Shown: in pieces, positions 1-10,776 of the stretch
Position numbering within the stretch: the stretch's first letter is position 1
How the letters are laid out: the number at the start of each line of letters is the position of its first letter
DNA from: Campylobacter sp.
Lineage (GTDB): Bacteria > Campylobacterota > Campylobacteria > Campylobacterales > Campylobacteraceae
Direction of reading: 5' to 3'
DNA: 36,772 bases
Assembly: GCA_022775765.1 (NCBI GenBank)
Contig: JALFKC010000070.1
Location: 1-36,772, forward strand
Notes under the pieces: model-generated
What the model was told of the DNA's origin: nothing
Databases searched by the model: none
The model's input: the letters and a program-made list of their open reading frames with translations, nothing else
Position numbers and translations under genes: made by a program

Positions 1-247
1 AAGAGCATTACAGAGTAAAACATTGTAAGAGTGAATTTGCTAATAAGTAAAAACCATATAAATGGAGTTGAGAATTTTTGGGAATATTGTAAATTAAGAT
101 TAAGTAAATTCAAAAGGTATAAAAAGAGATAATTTTATATTATATTTAAAAGAGTGTGAGTTTGGGTATTATATCAATAAAGATGACAAAGATTTATATC
201 ATATTCTATTAAAACTGATAAGAGAAAATACGCTTAAGTTGTCTTGA
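1..247 (+). pseudogene. IS1595-family transposase C-terminal remnant
   Basis: Decayed 3' end of an insertion-sequence transposase. Frame 1 reads NHINGVENFWEYCKLRLSKF (bases 52-111), which resembles the conserved HINGIENFW block near the end of IS1595/ISXO2-type DDE transposases. After a frameshift near base 115, another frame continues with GIKRDNFILYLKECEFGYY and ends LLKLIRENTLKLS before a TGA at 245-247; such a tail is typical of the family. Frame 1 also has a stop near base 16. The 5' part lies outside the window. The family call is from remembered motifs, not a search. The remnant cannot encode an active transposase. Confidence 0.65.
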
Positions 248-278
248 GGCTTAGAATTATTTGAAATAGGAGATAACA

Positions 279-479
279 ATGACAACTGCACTAAGTTTTA
301 AAAATGCAGATAGTAAATTTATTGAACTCATAAAAGAAATATCTAAAAGAGCAAATATAGAAGTTGTTATGGAAACAAAACCTTCAAGACTCGATAAAGC
401 TATAGAAGAGATTAAAAATGGTGAAATTAAGAAATTTAAAACATTTGAAGATTTTGAAAAAAACTTAGAAGAAAATTAA
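279..479 (+). CDS. RelB/DinJ-like antitoxin of a type II toxin-antitoxin pair
   Basis: A 66-residue acidic/basic protein with no membrane segment. It has an N-terminal part that could form a beta strand and helix, and a charged C-terminal tail (KNGEIKKFKTFEDFEKNLEE), the usual layout of small antitoxins that bind their operator through the N-terminus and the toxin through the tail. An AGGAGA Shine-Dalgarno (269-274 area) sits a few bases before the ATG. Its stop codon directly abuts the ATG of a broken RelE/YafQ-like toxin at 480, the normal antitoxin-toxin order. The antitoxin frame is open, so it may persist as an orphan. The exact antitoxin family is uncertain. Confidence 0.6.
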   Translation: MTTALSFKNADSKFIELIKEISKRANIEVVMETKPSRLDKAIEEIKNGEIKKFKTFEDFEKNLEEN

Positions 480-723
480 ATGTATGAGATTACATATTCT
501 AAAAGCTTTAAGGAAGCTTTCAAAAAACTAAATAAAAATGAACAAAATCTAACAAAAAAATATTATTAAAAAATTAGCAAATGGTGAAAAATTAGAAAGC
601 ATTATTTGACTGATAATTATAAAGGTTTTCATTAAACCCGATTTATTACTAGTGTATCAAAGGAGGGACACAGTCTTAATCCTTATTTGTGTTGAAATTG
701 GTAGTCATAGTGAATTATTATAA
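480..723 (+). pseudogene. RelE/YafQ-type toxin, frameshifted
   Basis: The first frame starts MYEITYSKSFKEAFKKLNKN and stops after 29 residues at the run of A near 551-557. One base out of frame the protein continues IIKKLANGEKLES, a third segment reads LTDNYKGFH, and a fourth reads IKPDLLLVYQ then DTVLILICVEIGSHSELL with a TAA at 721-723. Put together these cover a full RelE/ParE-superfamily mRNA interferase of about 85-90 residues (YafQ branch: HIKPDLLLVY and CVEIGSHSELL blocks). Small deletions appear to have removed residues before LTDN and around the H-IKPD junction. The toxin is almost certainly inactive, while the antitoxin upstream is intact. Confidence 0.7.
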
Positions 724-742
724 TTTTACCAAATCTCGCTAT

Positions 743-1684
743 TTACTTCCACAAATCATCGCTAAGTCTTAAATCATCAATTAACTCAATCACGCTAAGG
801 ATTTCATTTTTGTAAAACTCAATAGCTGAGTTTTTACCAACCAGCGGCAAATTTATATCGATTTCAAAGCTATCGCACCCTTTGGCGATATAAAAATATA
901 CACTATTTCCCATAAAACAGATATCAATAGGGCAGTCAAATTTTGCCCTTAATTTTAATATGTCCTCCATCAATCTAGGTGTTAAAATATATCTTGCATT
1001 GACCTGATCATAAGTGTAGGTGATAAAAGTTTTCTCAAATTTAGAGTTATCCATATATGCTCTTGATTTGCCAACAAATTTACTCCTTGAAGCTCTATCG
1101 ATGACATAGGTGGCATATTTGATATTTTTGTTAAATTTTGCTACAAAAAATATTCCTTGAAAGATCCTAATAGCTTGATTGTTGTTAGCTGCTTTTAAAA
1201 TACCCATCGCCGCACCCATTGAGCCAGATCTAAAAAAGCTCATATTATCATCTTTTTTAATCTCAACCAAAATGTCACTAAACCTTATCTTTACGCCATT
1301 TACTACGCCACTTATTAGGTCGTTGCCTTTGTAAATATCAAAGTAGTTTCCATAAATTCCACTCAAAACAAACTCAGTATATGGCATATAAGCGTCCCAA
1401 GTATAGCTAAGATTTACAGATGAGACTATATTGGATAAAACTTCATTTTTAAATCTATACACCAAATCCTTACTAACGCGGTTTTTAACAAAATCAGATA
1501 GCGTTATATAGCCTATTGCACACACTGCAAGGCTAAAAGCAGCGTATTCTACTCTACCTTTAAAAGCAACAGCCAAAAGCACGAAAAGCCCTATAAATCC
1601 AAGCTTTAATGGAAGCGAGTAGGAATTCAGCTTTTTTTGTACGCGTCTGCGTTCAACTTCAAGGCTTGTTAAATCTAATTTCAT
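743..1684 (-). CDS. DUF3137-family membrane protein
   Basis: A 313-residue protein with an N-terminal charged segment (residues 1-25), two close membrane segments (about 27-43 and 47-65), then a roughly 240-residue soluble domain. It starts two bases after the lemA stop codon on the same strand, so the two are one transcript. DUF3137 proteins are frequent lemA neighbours in bacteria, and the soluble part (YGNYFDIYKGNDLISGV, IRFSDILVEIKKDD) fits that family. Function is unknown; the context suggests a membrane-associated partner of LemA. No signal peptide cleavage site is apparent. Confidence 0.7.
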   Translation of the reverse strand: MKLDLTSLEVERRRVQKKLNSYSLPLKLGFIGLFVLLAVAFKGRVEYAAFSLAVCAIGYITLSDFVKNRVSKDLVYRFKNEVLSNIVSSVNLSYTWDAYMPYTEFVLSGIYGNYFDIYKGNDLISGVVNGVKIRFSDILVEIKKDDNMSFFRSGSMGAAMGILKAANNNQAIRIFQGIFFVAKFNKNIKYATYVIDRASRSKFVGKSRAYMDNSKFEKTFITYTYDQVNARYILTPRLMEDILKLRAKFDCPIDICFMGNSVYFYIAKGCDSFEIDINLPLVGKNSAIEFYKNEILSVIELIDDLRLSDDLWK

Positions 1685-1686
1685 TT

Positions 1687-2253
1687 TTAGTTGTTAAATA
1701 GATCTCTTACATTTGGGGCGACTTTTTCTTCTTCTAGCGCTTCAAAAAAGCTCTCTTTGCTAAATTTAAAGAGATTTGCGATGATATTTGTAGGAAACAT
1801 CTCAACGCTATTGTTATAATCCATCACACTAGCGTTATACGCCCTTCTTGTGGCACTAATTTGCGATTCTACTTCGTTTAGAGATTTTTGCAAATGCATA
1901 ACATTTTCGTTGGCTTTGAGATTTGGGTAGTTTTCAACTGCGACTTTTATGCCGCTTAGAAGCTTTGAGAGTTCGTTGTTTAGTTCAAAAGTTTTAGAGC
2001 TATCGTTTGAGTTTATCGCTAGCGATCTAAGCTCGGTGATACGAGTTAGAATCCCTTGTTCGTGTTTCATATACTCTTTAACTGAAGCGACTAAATTTGG
2101 GATGAGGTCGTAGCGTTTTTTGAGTTGGGTATCAACACTAGCACGGATGTTAGAGACTTGATTTTTCTTACCGATTAATGTATTATAGGTCATTACTACA
2201 AAAATCACAATGAGTGCAAACACAAAAAGCAAAGCGTAAAATGGAGTAAGCAT
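1687..2253 (-). CDS. lemA: LemA family protein
   Basis: 188 residues, the normal length for LemA. One N-terminal membrane anchor (about residues 4-23) is followed by the family signature, a YNTLIGKKNQVSN segment and then QLKKRYDLIPNLVASVKEYM, and by a long helical domain. LemA proteins are anchored in the inner membrane with a helical domain outside; their cellular role is not well defined. The gene starts an operon with the DUF3137 gene. Its promoter lies in the 62-bp gap shared with the divergent luxS gene, and an AAGGAT Shine-Dalgarno precedes the ATG. Confidence 0.9.
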   Translation of the reverse strand: MLTPFYALLFVFALIVIFVVMTYNTLIGKKNQVSNIRASVDTQLKKRYDLIPNLVASVKEYMKHEQGILTRITELRSLAINSNDSSKTFELNNELSKLLSGIKVAVENYPNLKANENVMHLQKSLNEVESQISATRRAYNASVMDYNNSVEMFPTNIIANLFKFSKESFFEALEEEKVAPNVRDLFNN

Positions 2254-2282
2254 TTTGTTATCCTTTAAAGAAATTTGATAGA

Positions 2283-2288
2283 ATTATA
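2283..2288 (-). promoter_or_regulatory. lemA promoter, extended -10
   Basis: On the minus strand the sequence reads TGCTATAAT, a perfect extended -10 box, about 30 bases before the lemA ATG, predicting a leader of about 23 bases. The region is shared with the divergent luxS promoter, whose own -10 is less clear (TAGAAT at 2279-2284 is a candidate). Confidence 0.6.
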
Positions 2289-2315
2289 GCAAAATTTTAA
2301 CAAAAGGATAATAAT

Positions 2316-2804
2316 ATGCCACTACTTGATAGTTTTAAAGTTGATCATACCATTATGCCAGCTCCAGCCGTGAGACTTGCTAAGACGATGAAAACCCCAA
2401 AAGGCGACATTATAAGCGTGTTTGATCTTAGATTTTGTAGGCCAAATTTAGAGATTTTGCCACCAAAAGGTATTCATACTTTGGAGCATCTATTCGCAGG
2501 ATTTATGAGAGATCACCTAAATAGTTATGAAGTTGAGATCATAGATATTTCGCCGATGGGCTGTAGAACGGGCTTTTATATGAGCGTTATCGGTACTCCT
2601 AACGATGAAAGCGTGCGTGAAGCTTGGCAAAAAAGCATGGAGGATATTTTGGAGGTTGATGAAATTCCTGAAGCGAACAAATTTCAGTGTGGATCTTGCG
2701 AAATGCACTCACTAACTGAAGCAAAAGAAATCGCTCAAAATACTCTAAAAAAGGGAATTGGTGTGATGAATACCAAAGATATTTTGCTTAAAAATATTGA
2801 ATGA
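2316..2804 (+). CDS. luxS: S-ribosylhomocysteine lyase LuxS
   Basis: 162 residues, close to the family norm. LuxS cleaves S-ribosylhomocysteine to homocysteine and DPD, the precursor of autoinducer-2, in the activated methyl cycle. Residues expected for the metal centre and catalysis are all present: H54, E57 and H58 in HTLEHLF, catalytic C83 in [10 protein letters not shown], and metal ligand C125 in FQCGSC. The AAAAGGATAATAAT leader gives a good Shine-Dalgarno. The gene is monocistronic, followed at once by a hairpin terminator, and convergent with dcuA. Confidence 0.97.
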   Translation: MPLLDSFKVDHTIMPAPAVRLAKTMKTPKGDIISVFDLRFCRPNLEILPPKGIHTLEHLFAGFMRDHLNSYEVEIIDISPMGCRTGFYMSVIGTPNDESVREAWQKSMEDILEVDEIPEANKFQCGSCEMHSLTEAKEIAQNTLKKGIGVMNTKDILLKNIE

Positions 2805-2810
2805 ATTAGG

Positions 2811-2836
2811 GGGGAGAGCTTCTCCCCTTGTTTTAT
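2811..2836 (+). terminator. luxS terminator
   Basis: GGGGAGA (2811-2817), loop GCT, TCTCCCC (2821-2827), followed by TTGTTTTAT. This is a strong 7-bp GC-rich stem in an AT-rich genome, seven bases after the luxS stop. It lies between convergent luxS and dcuA and could also slow transcription from the dcuA side, although the U-tract is poorer in that direction. Confidence 0.8.
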
Positions 2837-4176
2837 AATAAAATAGGTGCAACCATAAATCCAAGCACAACTGAAAATGCGATAGCCAAAACGCCAGGAA
2901 TAAAAAATGGGTGGTTAAATATGTATTTTCCAATTCTTGTTGTTCCTGTGTCGTCCATTTGAACCGCTCCAAGAAGTGTTGGGTATGTTGGTAAAACAAA
3001 TAGAGCTGAAACAGCGGCAAATGAAGCTACTATGATATAGACATTGCTTGTATCAGTGGCTGATATTCCAAGAGCTACAATAACAGTTGGGATCAGTGCT
3101 TTAGCAGTGGCGGCTTGTGAGTAAAGCAAGCAGCTTGCGAAGAAAAGTGCAACTGATAGTAGTGCAGGGTATTGACTTACTAGATTGCCAGCAAAACCTT
3201 TAATCTCTTCTGTGTGATTTGATACGAAAGTATCACCAAGCCACGCAACGCCTAACACGCATATGCAAGCATTCATTCCGCTTTTGAATGTGCTAGTGGT
3301 AGTTAGTTTATCAACATCAATTTTACAACATATTACTATCAAAGAAGCTATAACCATCATAAAGCTCATTATCGCACCATCTCTTGGAAGTTTGACATTT
3401 TTTATAAGACCAAAACTAGGACTTATAACAGAAGCATATAATACAACAGCTACAACTCCCAAAATAAAAATAAGAACTGATAATTTAGCACCTTTTGGAA
3501 GCTCTTTGTATTCAGCTTCTTTTGGATCAGCAACCAAACCTTTTTTAAGTCTGTCTAAATAAACAGGGTCTTTATCAAGGTCTTGTTTCCAAAATAAGTT
3601 CATAATTAATGCTGTAATCATACAACCAACAAATGTAGTTGGTATCCAAATAGCAAGAAGTATAGGATAGCTTATTCCAAGACCGCCAAGAGCCATATCT
3701 CCAGCCATAAATACAACAGCTGCTGAAACAGGACTAGCAGTAATTGCTATTTGACTTGCAACAACTGCAATACTAAGTGGCACCGAAGGCTTTATATTTT
3801 GTCCTTTAGCGACTTCTGCGATAACTGGAATCATCGAAAATGCTGTATGTCCTGTTCCTGCTAGTATTGTTAGGAAGTATGTTACAGTTGGTGCTAAGAA
3901 ATTTATGTATTTTGGATTTTTACGCAAAATCTTCTCAGCGATCTGAACCATATAATCAAGCCCACCGGCAACTTGCATAGCTGTTATCGCTGCGATAACA
4001 GACATAATGATTAAAATAACATCCCACGGAATGCTTCCTGCTTTCATTCCAAGTCCAAGTGTTAGAATGACAACACCAAGACCTCCTGCATATCCGATCG
4101 CCATTCCACCAAGTTTAACACCTAGGAAAATAGCACCAAATAACACAATGATTTGTAAAATCAGCATGATATCCAT
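2833..4176 (-). CDS. dcuA: anaerobic C4-dicarboxylate transporter DcuA
   Basis: A 447-residue polytopic inner-membrane protein with about ten to twelve hydrophobic segments. Dcu carriers exchange fumarate, malate or aspartate for succinate. The sequence follows DcuA rather than DcuB: a GGLGVVILTL segment, IPWDVILIIMSVIAAITAMQ, AGTGHTAFSMIPVIAEVAKG, SQIAITASPVSAAVVFM, ACICVLGVAWLGDTFVSN, and QMDDTGTTRIGKYIFNHPFF. An AAGGAG Shine-Dalgarno precedes the ATG, and an extended -10 lies about 53 bases upstream. It is a single-gene unit. In Campylobacter such carriers support fumarate respiration and aspartate use; that role is from family knowledge. Confidence 0.93.
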   Translation of the reverse strand: MDIMLILQIIVLFGAIFLGVKLGGMAIGYAGGLGVVILTLGLGMKAGSIPWDVILIIMSVIAAITAMQVAGGLDYMVQIAEKILRKNPKYINFLAPTVTYFLTILAGTGHTAFSMIPVIAEVAKGQNIKPSVPLSIAVVASQIAITASPVSAAVVFMAGDMALGGLGISYPILLAIWIPTTFVGCMITALIMNLFWKQDLDKDPVYLDRLKKGLVADPKEAEYKELPKGAKLSVLIFILGVVAVVLYASVISPSFGLIKNVKLPRDGAIMSFMMVIASLIVICCKIDVDKLTTTSTFKSGMNACICVLGVAWLGDTFVSNHTEEIKGFAGNLVSQYPALLSVALFFASCLLYSQAATAKALIPTVIVALGISATDTSNVYIIVASFAAVSALFVLPTYPTLLGAVQMDDTGTTRIGKYIFNHPFFIPGVLAIAFSVVLGFMVAPILL

Positions 4177-4228
4177 TTGATACTCCTTAAATGGTTAAAT
4201 TAATTTAAATTCTTAAATTATTGTGGAT

Positions 4229-4234
4229 ATTATA
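4229..4234 (-). promoter_or_regulatory. dcuA promoter, extended -10
   Basis: The minus strand reads TGCTATAAT, the same extended -10 as upstream of lemA, predicting a start near 4222 and a leader of about 45 bases. No clear -35 is seen, which is usual for the main sigma factor of this group. Confidence 0.65.
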
Positions 4235-4270
4235 GCATTTTAATAGAAAAAAAATACTTAAAATTAGAGA

Positions 4271-4292
4271 AAATTTACTAAAAAGTAAATTT
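4271..4292. promoter_or_regulatory. inverted repeat upstream of dcuA promoter
   Basis: AAATTTACT, spacer AAAA, AGTAAATTT: a perfect 9-bp dyad roughly 50-70 bases upstream of the predicted dcuA start, a typical activator position. It could be a regulator site, but an AT-only arm makes chance occurrence possible. Confidence 0.3.
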
Positions 4293-4580
4293 ATATTAAC
4301 TAGATAATATTTTAAGAATTATTTTAAAAATTGTTTTATGCCAAATTTACGCTGTAATTTATTCCAAATTTATAGTTTTTTTGAAAAATTCACAAATTTT
4401 TAAAGCTATACATTAAAATTCAAGGAAATTTTATATAATTTTAGCCATTATGGATAAATTTATAAATAGCTAGTCATTTCATAATAAAAATATAATTAAA
4501 AAAATAAAATATAAAATTTAAATTTACCACTTAAGTTAGTGCTTGAGTTTTGTTTTTATAAAATTGCTAAAAATGCCAAA

Positions 4581-4612
4581 TCAAATATAGAGAATAAATT
4601 CTCTATATTTGA
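4581..4612 (-). terminator. recJ/pyrG terminator hairpin
   Basis: TCAAATATAGAGAAT (4581-4595), spacer AA, ATTCTCTATATTTGA (4598-4612): a perfect 15-bp inverted repeat beginning 13 bases after the recJ stop. On the minus strand it is followed by TTTGGCATTTTT. The stem is long but AT-rich. Confidence 0.65.
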
Positions 4613-4625
4613 TTCTTAGTTTAAC

Positions 4626-7840
<3,215 letters not shown>

Positions 7841-7857
7841 TTAAATTTTAATGTCTT

Positions 7858-7863
7858 ATTATA
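7858..7863 (-). promoter_or_regulatory. pyrG-recJ promoter -10
   Basis: The minus strand reads GGGTATAATAAG, a consensus -10, with an AAGGAAAA Shine-Dalgarno between it and the pyrG ATG. It lies in the 87-bp gap after the oxidoreductase gene, so pyrG need not depend on read-through. Confidence 0.6.
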
Positions 7864-7918
7864 CCCTTTTAAATTTTAGAGAGTATTAAAGAAATCAAAT
7901 ATAAGGAAAATTTAACTC

Positions 7919-8920
7919 TTATAACAAAATTTCAGCGAGTTTTTTATACGAATTTATCCGTTTATCGTGGTAAAAAATCGGCGAATATGCCATAACTTCA
8001 TCGAAATTATATTTTTGTATCTCATCTTCTAAAATGCTTGCGACATACTCTTTTGTTCCTTTGATAAAAAATCTCTTGTGATATTTGTAGTTAATCATCG
8101 CTTGTTGAGCCTGAGTAAATTTAAAATCTTTCAAATTCTCTGGATCTTTTATGTAGTAAGGTTGCTCTAAGCTTAGCGACCAAAACATAAGCTCAATCGG
8201 CTTTGCTAAAAAGTCCGCTTCTTCCTTGCTATCAGCGATAACTATCATATAACTTGACATCACTTCAGGCTTATCAAAAAACTCGCTTGGGATGAAATTT
8301 CGCCTATAATTTTCAAAGACAATCGGCGGTGTTTCTACACCAAAAAACTTAGCAAAACTATATCCTAATCCCATTTTTGCTGCTGCTAGGGCTGACTGAC
8401 CTGATGAACCTAACATCCAAGGGCTAGGAAGTGAGCTAGTGTGAGTTGGGATGGCATTTACGCCCTTATAGCGTCTATCCAAAACAGGTTCATCTTTAAA
8501 ATAGGCTAAAATTTGCTCTATTTTCTCATAAAGTTCATCCATCATCACTTCTCTGCCTTCGCTTAAGGCGATTATACTTTTTGCGTCGCCACCAGGGGCT
8601 CTGCCAAGGCCGATATCAACTCTATTTGGTGCTAATGAAATCAAAGTTTTGAAATTTTCAGCGATTTTAAGTGGCGAATAGTGCATTATCATCGTCCCAC
8701 CGCTTCCAAGCCTGATTTTATCAGTGATTGCACTAAAATACGCTATCAAAAGCTCGGGCGAAGTGCTAGTGTGGGGGTTTATGTTGTGGTGTTCTGAAAA
8801 CCAATACCTACAAAAGCCTAGATTTTCGGCCACTTTTACCATATCTTTTAGCCTTGCAAAGACGCTATCTGTGCTTTCGCCTTCGTTTCTTGTAACTAAA
8901 TCGTGTATGCTTACTCTCAT
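7919..8920 (-). CDS. LLM-class flavin-dependent oxidoreductase
   Basis: 333 residues, typical of the bacterial luciferase-like TIM-barrel family that uses reduced FMN. Family blocks seen are CRYWFSEHHN (about 37-46), the TSPELLIAYFSAITDKIRLG segment with GSGG following, HYSPLKIAENFK, and NRVDIGLGRAPGGD. This is the MsnO8/YhbW-like branch with unknown substrate. An AAAGGAGA Shine-Dalgarno precedes the ATG. It lies upstream of pyrG on the same strand and divergent from the cyd operon. The specific reaction cannot be inferred from the sequence. Confidence 0.88.
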   Translation of the reverse strand: MRVSIHDLVTRNEGESTDSVFARLKDMVKVAENLGFCRYWFSEHHNINPHTSTSPELLIAYFSAITDKIRLGSGGTMIMHYSPLKIAENFKTLISLAPNRVDIGLGRAPGGDAKSIIALSEGREVMMDELYEKIEQILAYFKDEPVLDRRYKGVNAIPTHTSSLPSPWMLGSSGQSALAAAKMGLGYSFAKFFGVETPPIVFENYRRNFIPSEFFDKPEVMSSYMIVIADSKEEADFLAKPIELMFWSLSLEQPYYIKDPENLKDFKFTQAQQAMINYKYHKRFFIKGTKEYVASILEDEIQKYNFDEVMAYSPIFYHDKRINSYKKLAEILL

Positions 8921-9036
8921 TTTTTCTCCTTTAAATTTGCAATTTTACTCGAAAATTTTAAATTATTAATTCGTAAATTTAAAATAATATTAGTTATAAA
9001 AATTAAATCAATAACTTTATATTTACACAAAAATAT

Positions 9037-9042
9037 TATAAT
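9037..9042 (+). promoter_or_regulatory. promoter -10 of the DUF4492-cydAB operon
   Basis: TATAAT in ATATTATAATTTTG lies only six bases before the ATG at 9049. A start seven bases downstream would coincide with the ATG, implying a leaderless transcript. No Shine-Dalgarno is visible before 9049. Confidence 0.5.
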
Positions 9043-9048
9043 TTTGTT

Positions 9049-9261
9049 ATGTGGTTTAGAAAAATTATCCGTTTTTACATTGATGGCTTTAAAAATATGA
9101 AACTCGGCAAAACTTTATGGCTCATTATTGCTATAAAACTCGCTATTATGGTATTTGTGCTTAAATTTTTCTTTTTTAGCGAAACCATCAATACTAAATT
9201 TGACAACGAAACTGATAGGATAAATTTCATCCATAACAATCTTACAAAGGATATTAAATGA
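9049..9261 (+). CDS. DUF4492-family small membrane protein
   Basis: 70 residues: a basic amphipathic start with FYIDGFKNMKLGKTLW (residues 9-24), one membrane segment (about 25-43, ending FFFF), and a polar tail. Small proteins with a DGFKNM...GK.LW segment directly before cydA are known in Campylobacterota as DUF4492; this recognition is from memory. The stop overlaps the cydA start as ATGA. The tight coupling suggests a role in assembly or stability of the bd-type oxidase, but none is demonstrated. The start has no Shine-Dalgarno. Confidence 0.75.
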   Translation: MWFRKIIRFYIDGFKNMKLGKTLWLIIAIKLAIMVFVLKFFFFSETINTKFDNETDRINFIHNNLTKDIK

Positions 9262-10775
9262 CAGAACTCGCTTCGGTTGATTGGTCTAGAGCACAGTTTG
9301 CTTTGACTGCTCTTTATCACTTTTTGTTCGTTCCTTTAACTCTAGGACTTTCATTTATGCTCGCATTTATGGAGACTTTGTATGTTAGCACGGGTAGCGT
9401 TGAGTGGAAAAGAATAACTAAATTTTGGCTTAGACTTTTTGCTGTAAATTTCGCTATTGGCGTAGCAACTGGGATTATAATGGAGTTTGAGTTTGGCACA
9501 AACTGGGCGAATTATAGCTGGTTTGTGGGCGATATATTTGGCGCGCCTCTTGCAATAGAGGGACTTTTTGCGTTCTTTTTGGAGGCTACATTTTTTGCGG
9601 TGATGTTTTTTGGCTGGGACAGAGTTAGCAAAAAATTTCACCTTATCTCAACTTGGTGCGTTGCGATTGGGTCAAATTTGAGTGCGTTTTGGATACTCGT
9701 GGCAAATGGCTGGATGCAAAACCCAGTAGGCACCGTGTTTAACCCTGACACCGCAAGAAATGAGATGGTAAATTTCTTAGATGTAGCCTTTTCGCCAACT
9801 GCGATTAGTAAGTTTTTGCACACAGTTGGGGGTGGATATATCACTTCAGCTCTTTTTGTGCTTGGAATTAGTGCTTATTTTATGCTTAAAAACAAGCACT
9901 TTATAATGGCTAAAAAAAGCTTCATAGTTGCAGCTAGCTTTGGGCTTTTAAGTTCGCTATTTGTTCTATTTAGTGGGGATGAGAGTGCGTATCAAGTCGC
10001 TCAAAAGCAACCGATGAAATTAGCTGCGATGGAGGGGCTTTATGATGGCGAAACAAATGCTGGAATCGTAGCTTTTGGGGTGTTAAATCCTAAAAAAGAG
10101 ATTGACAATGACGAAGAACCGTTTTTATTTCAAGTAGAAGCACCATATCTTTTGGGACTTATGGCAACTAGGGGGATTAATAACTTCACACCCGGAATAA
10201 ATGATCTGATTTATGGCAATGAAGCTCACGGTATAGTCTCTGTTCAAAGCAGAATTGATAGCGGCAAAATCGCAATTAAAGCCCTTGATGATTACAAAGT
10301 GGCAAAAGATAGTGGTGACGTGGCTGGGGCTGAGAAATTTAGGGCCTTGCTAGATGAAAATATAGCAAATTTTGGCTATGGCTACTTAAGCGAGCCAAAA
10401 GACGCAATCCCGCCTATTGGATTATCATTTTATAGCTTTAGGCTGATGGTTGGACTTGGAATGTATTTTATAGTTCTATTTTTTGTAACGCTATTTTTGA
10501 GTATGGCAAATAGAGTTGAAAACTTCCCTAAAATCCTTTGGGCTTGCGTTATTAGCATACCGCTTGGATATGTGGCGTGCGAAGCTGGGTGGATAGTGGC
10601 TGAAGTGGGGCGTCAGCCGTGGGCGATACAAGATCTAATGCCTGTTGGCATTGCGGCTACAAATTTAGCCAGTTCAAATATCAAGATTTCATTTTTCTTG
10701 TTTGCGGTGCTATTTACGACGCTATTTATAGCTGAGATTAAGATAATGTTAAAGCAGATTAAGTTAGGATTTTAA
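9258..10775 (+). CDS. cydA: cytochrome bd-type quinol oxidase subunit I (CydA/CioA)
   Basis: 505 residues with about nine membrane segments. It oxidises quinol and reduces oxygen to water. H21, the equivalent of the conserved N-terminal haem ligand, lies in FALTALYHFLF. The conserved GRQPW motif is at 451-455. The quinol-binding loop is short, as in cyanide-insensitive (Cio-type) oxidases of this group, so haem d may be absent; that is family knowledge. An AAAGGA Shine-Dalgarno lies inside the DUF4492 gene. Confidence 0.95.
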   Translation: MTELASVDWSRAQFALTALYHFLFVPLTLGLSFMLAFMETLYVSTGSVEWKRITKFWLRLFAVNFAIGVATGIIMEFEFGTNWANYSWFVGDIFGAPLAIEGLFAFFLEATFFAVMFFGWDRVSKKFHLISTWCVAIGSNLSAFWILVANGWMQNPVGTVFNPDTARNEMVNFLDVAFSPTAISKFLHTVGGGYITSALFVLGISAYFMLKNKHFIMAKKSFIVAASFGLLSSLFVLFSGDESAYQVAQKQPMKLAAMEGLYDGETNAGIVAFGVLNPKKEIDNDEEPFLFQVEAPYLLGLMATRGINNFTPGINDLIYGNEAHGIVSVQSRIDSGKIAIKALDDYKVAKDSGDVAGAEKFRALLDENIANFGYGYLSEPKDAIPPIGLSFYSFRLMVGLGMYFIVLFFVTLFLSMANRVENFPKILWACVISIPLGYVACEAGWIVAEVGRQPWAIQDLMPVGIAATNLASSNIKISFFLFAVLFTTLFIAEIKIMLKQIKLGF

Positions 10776-10776
10776 A

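Larger units (their letters stand above)
4177..4625. other. AT-rich intergenic region between dcuA and recJ
   Basis: 449 bases without a supportable gene. It holds the dcuA promoter (4229-4234), a 9-bp inverted repeat upstream of it (4271-4292), and the recJ terminator hairpin (4581-4612). The rest is AT-rich with no long open frame on either strand and no recognisable pseudogene. Confidence 0.7.

Noticed and set aside
4441-4475. Tiny plus-strand frame after a TATAAT-like word (MDKFINS)
   Set aside because: Seven codons without a Shine-Dalgarno in an AT-rich spacer; no support as a gene.
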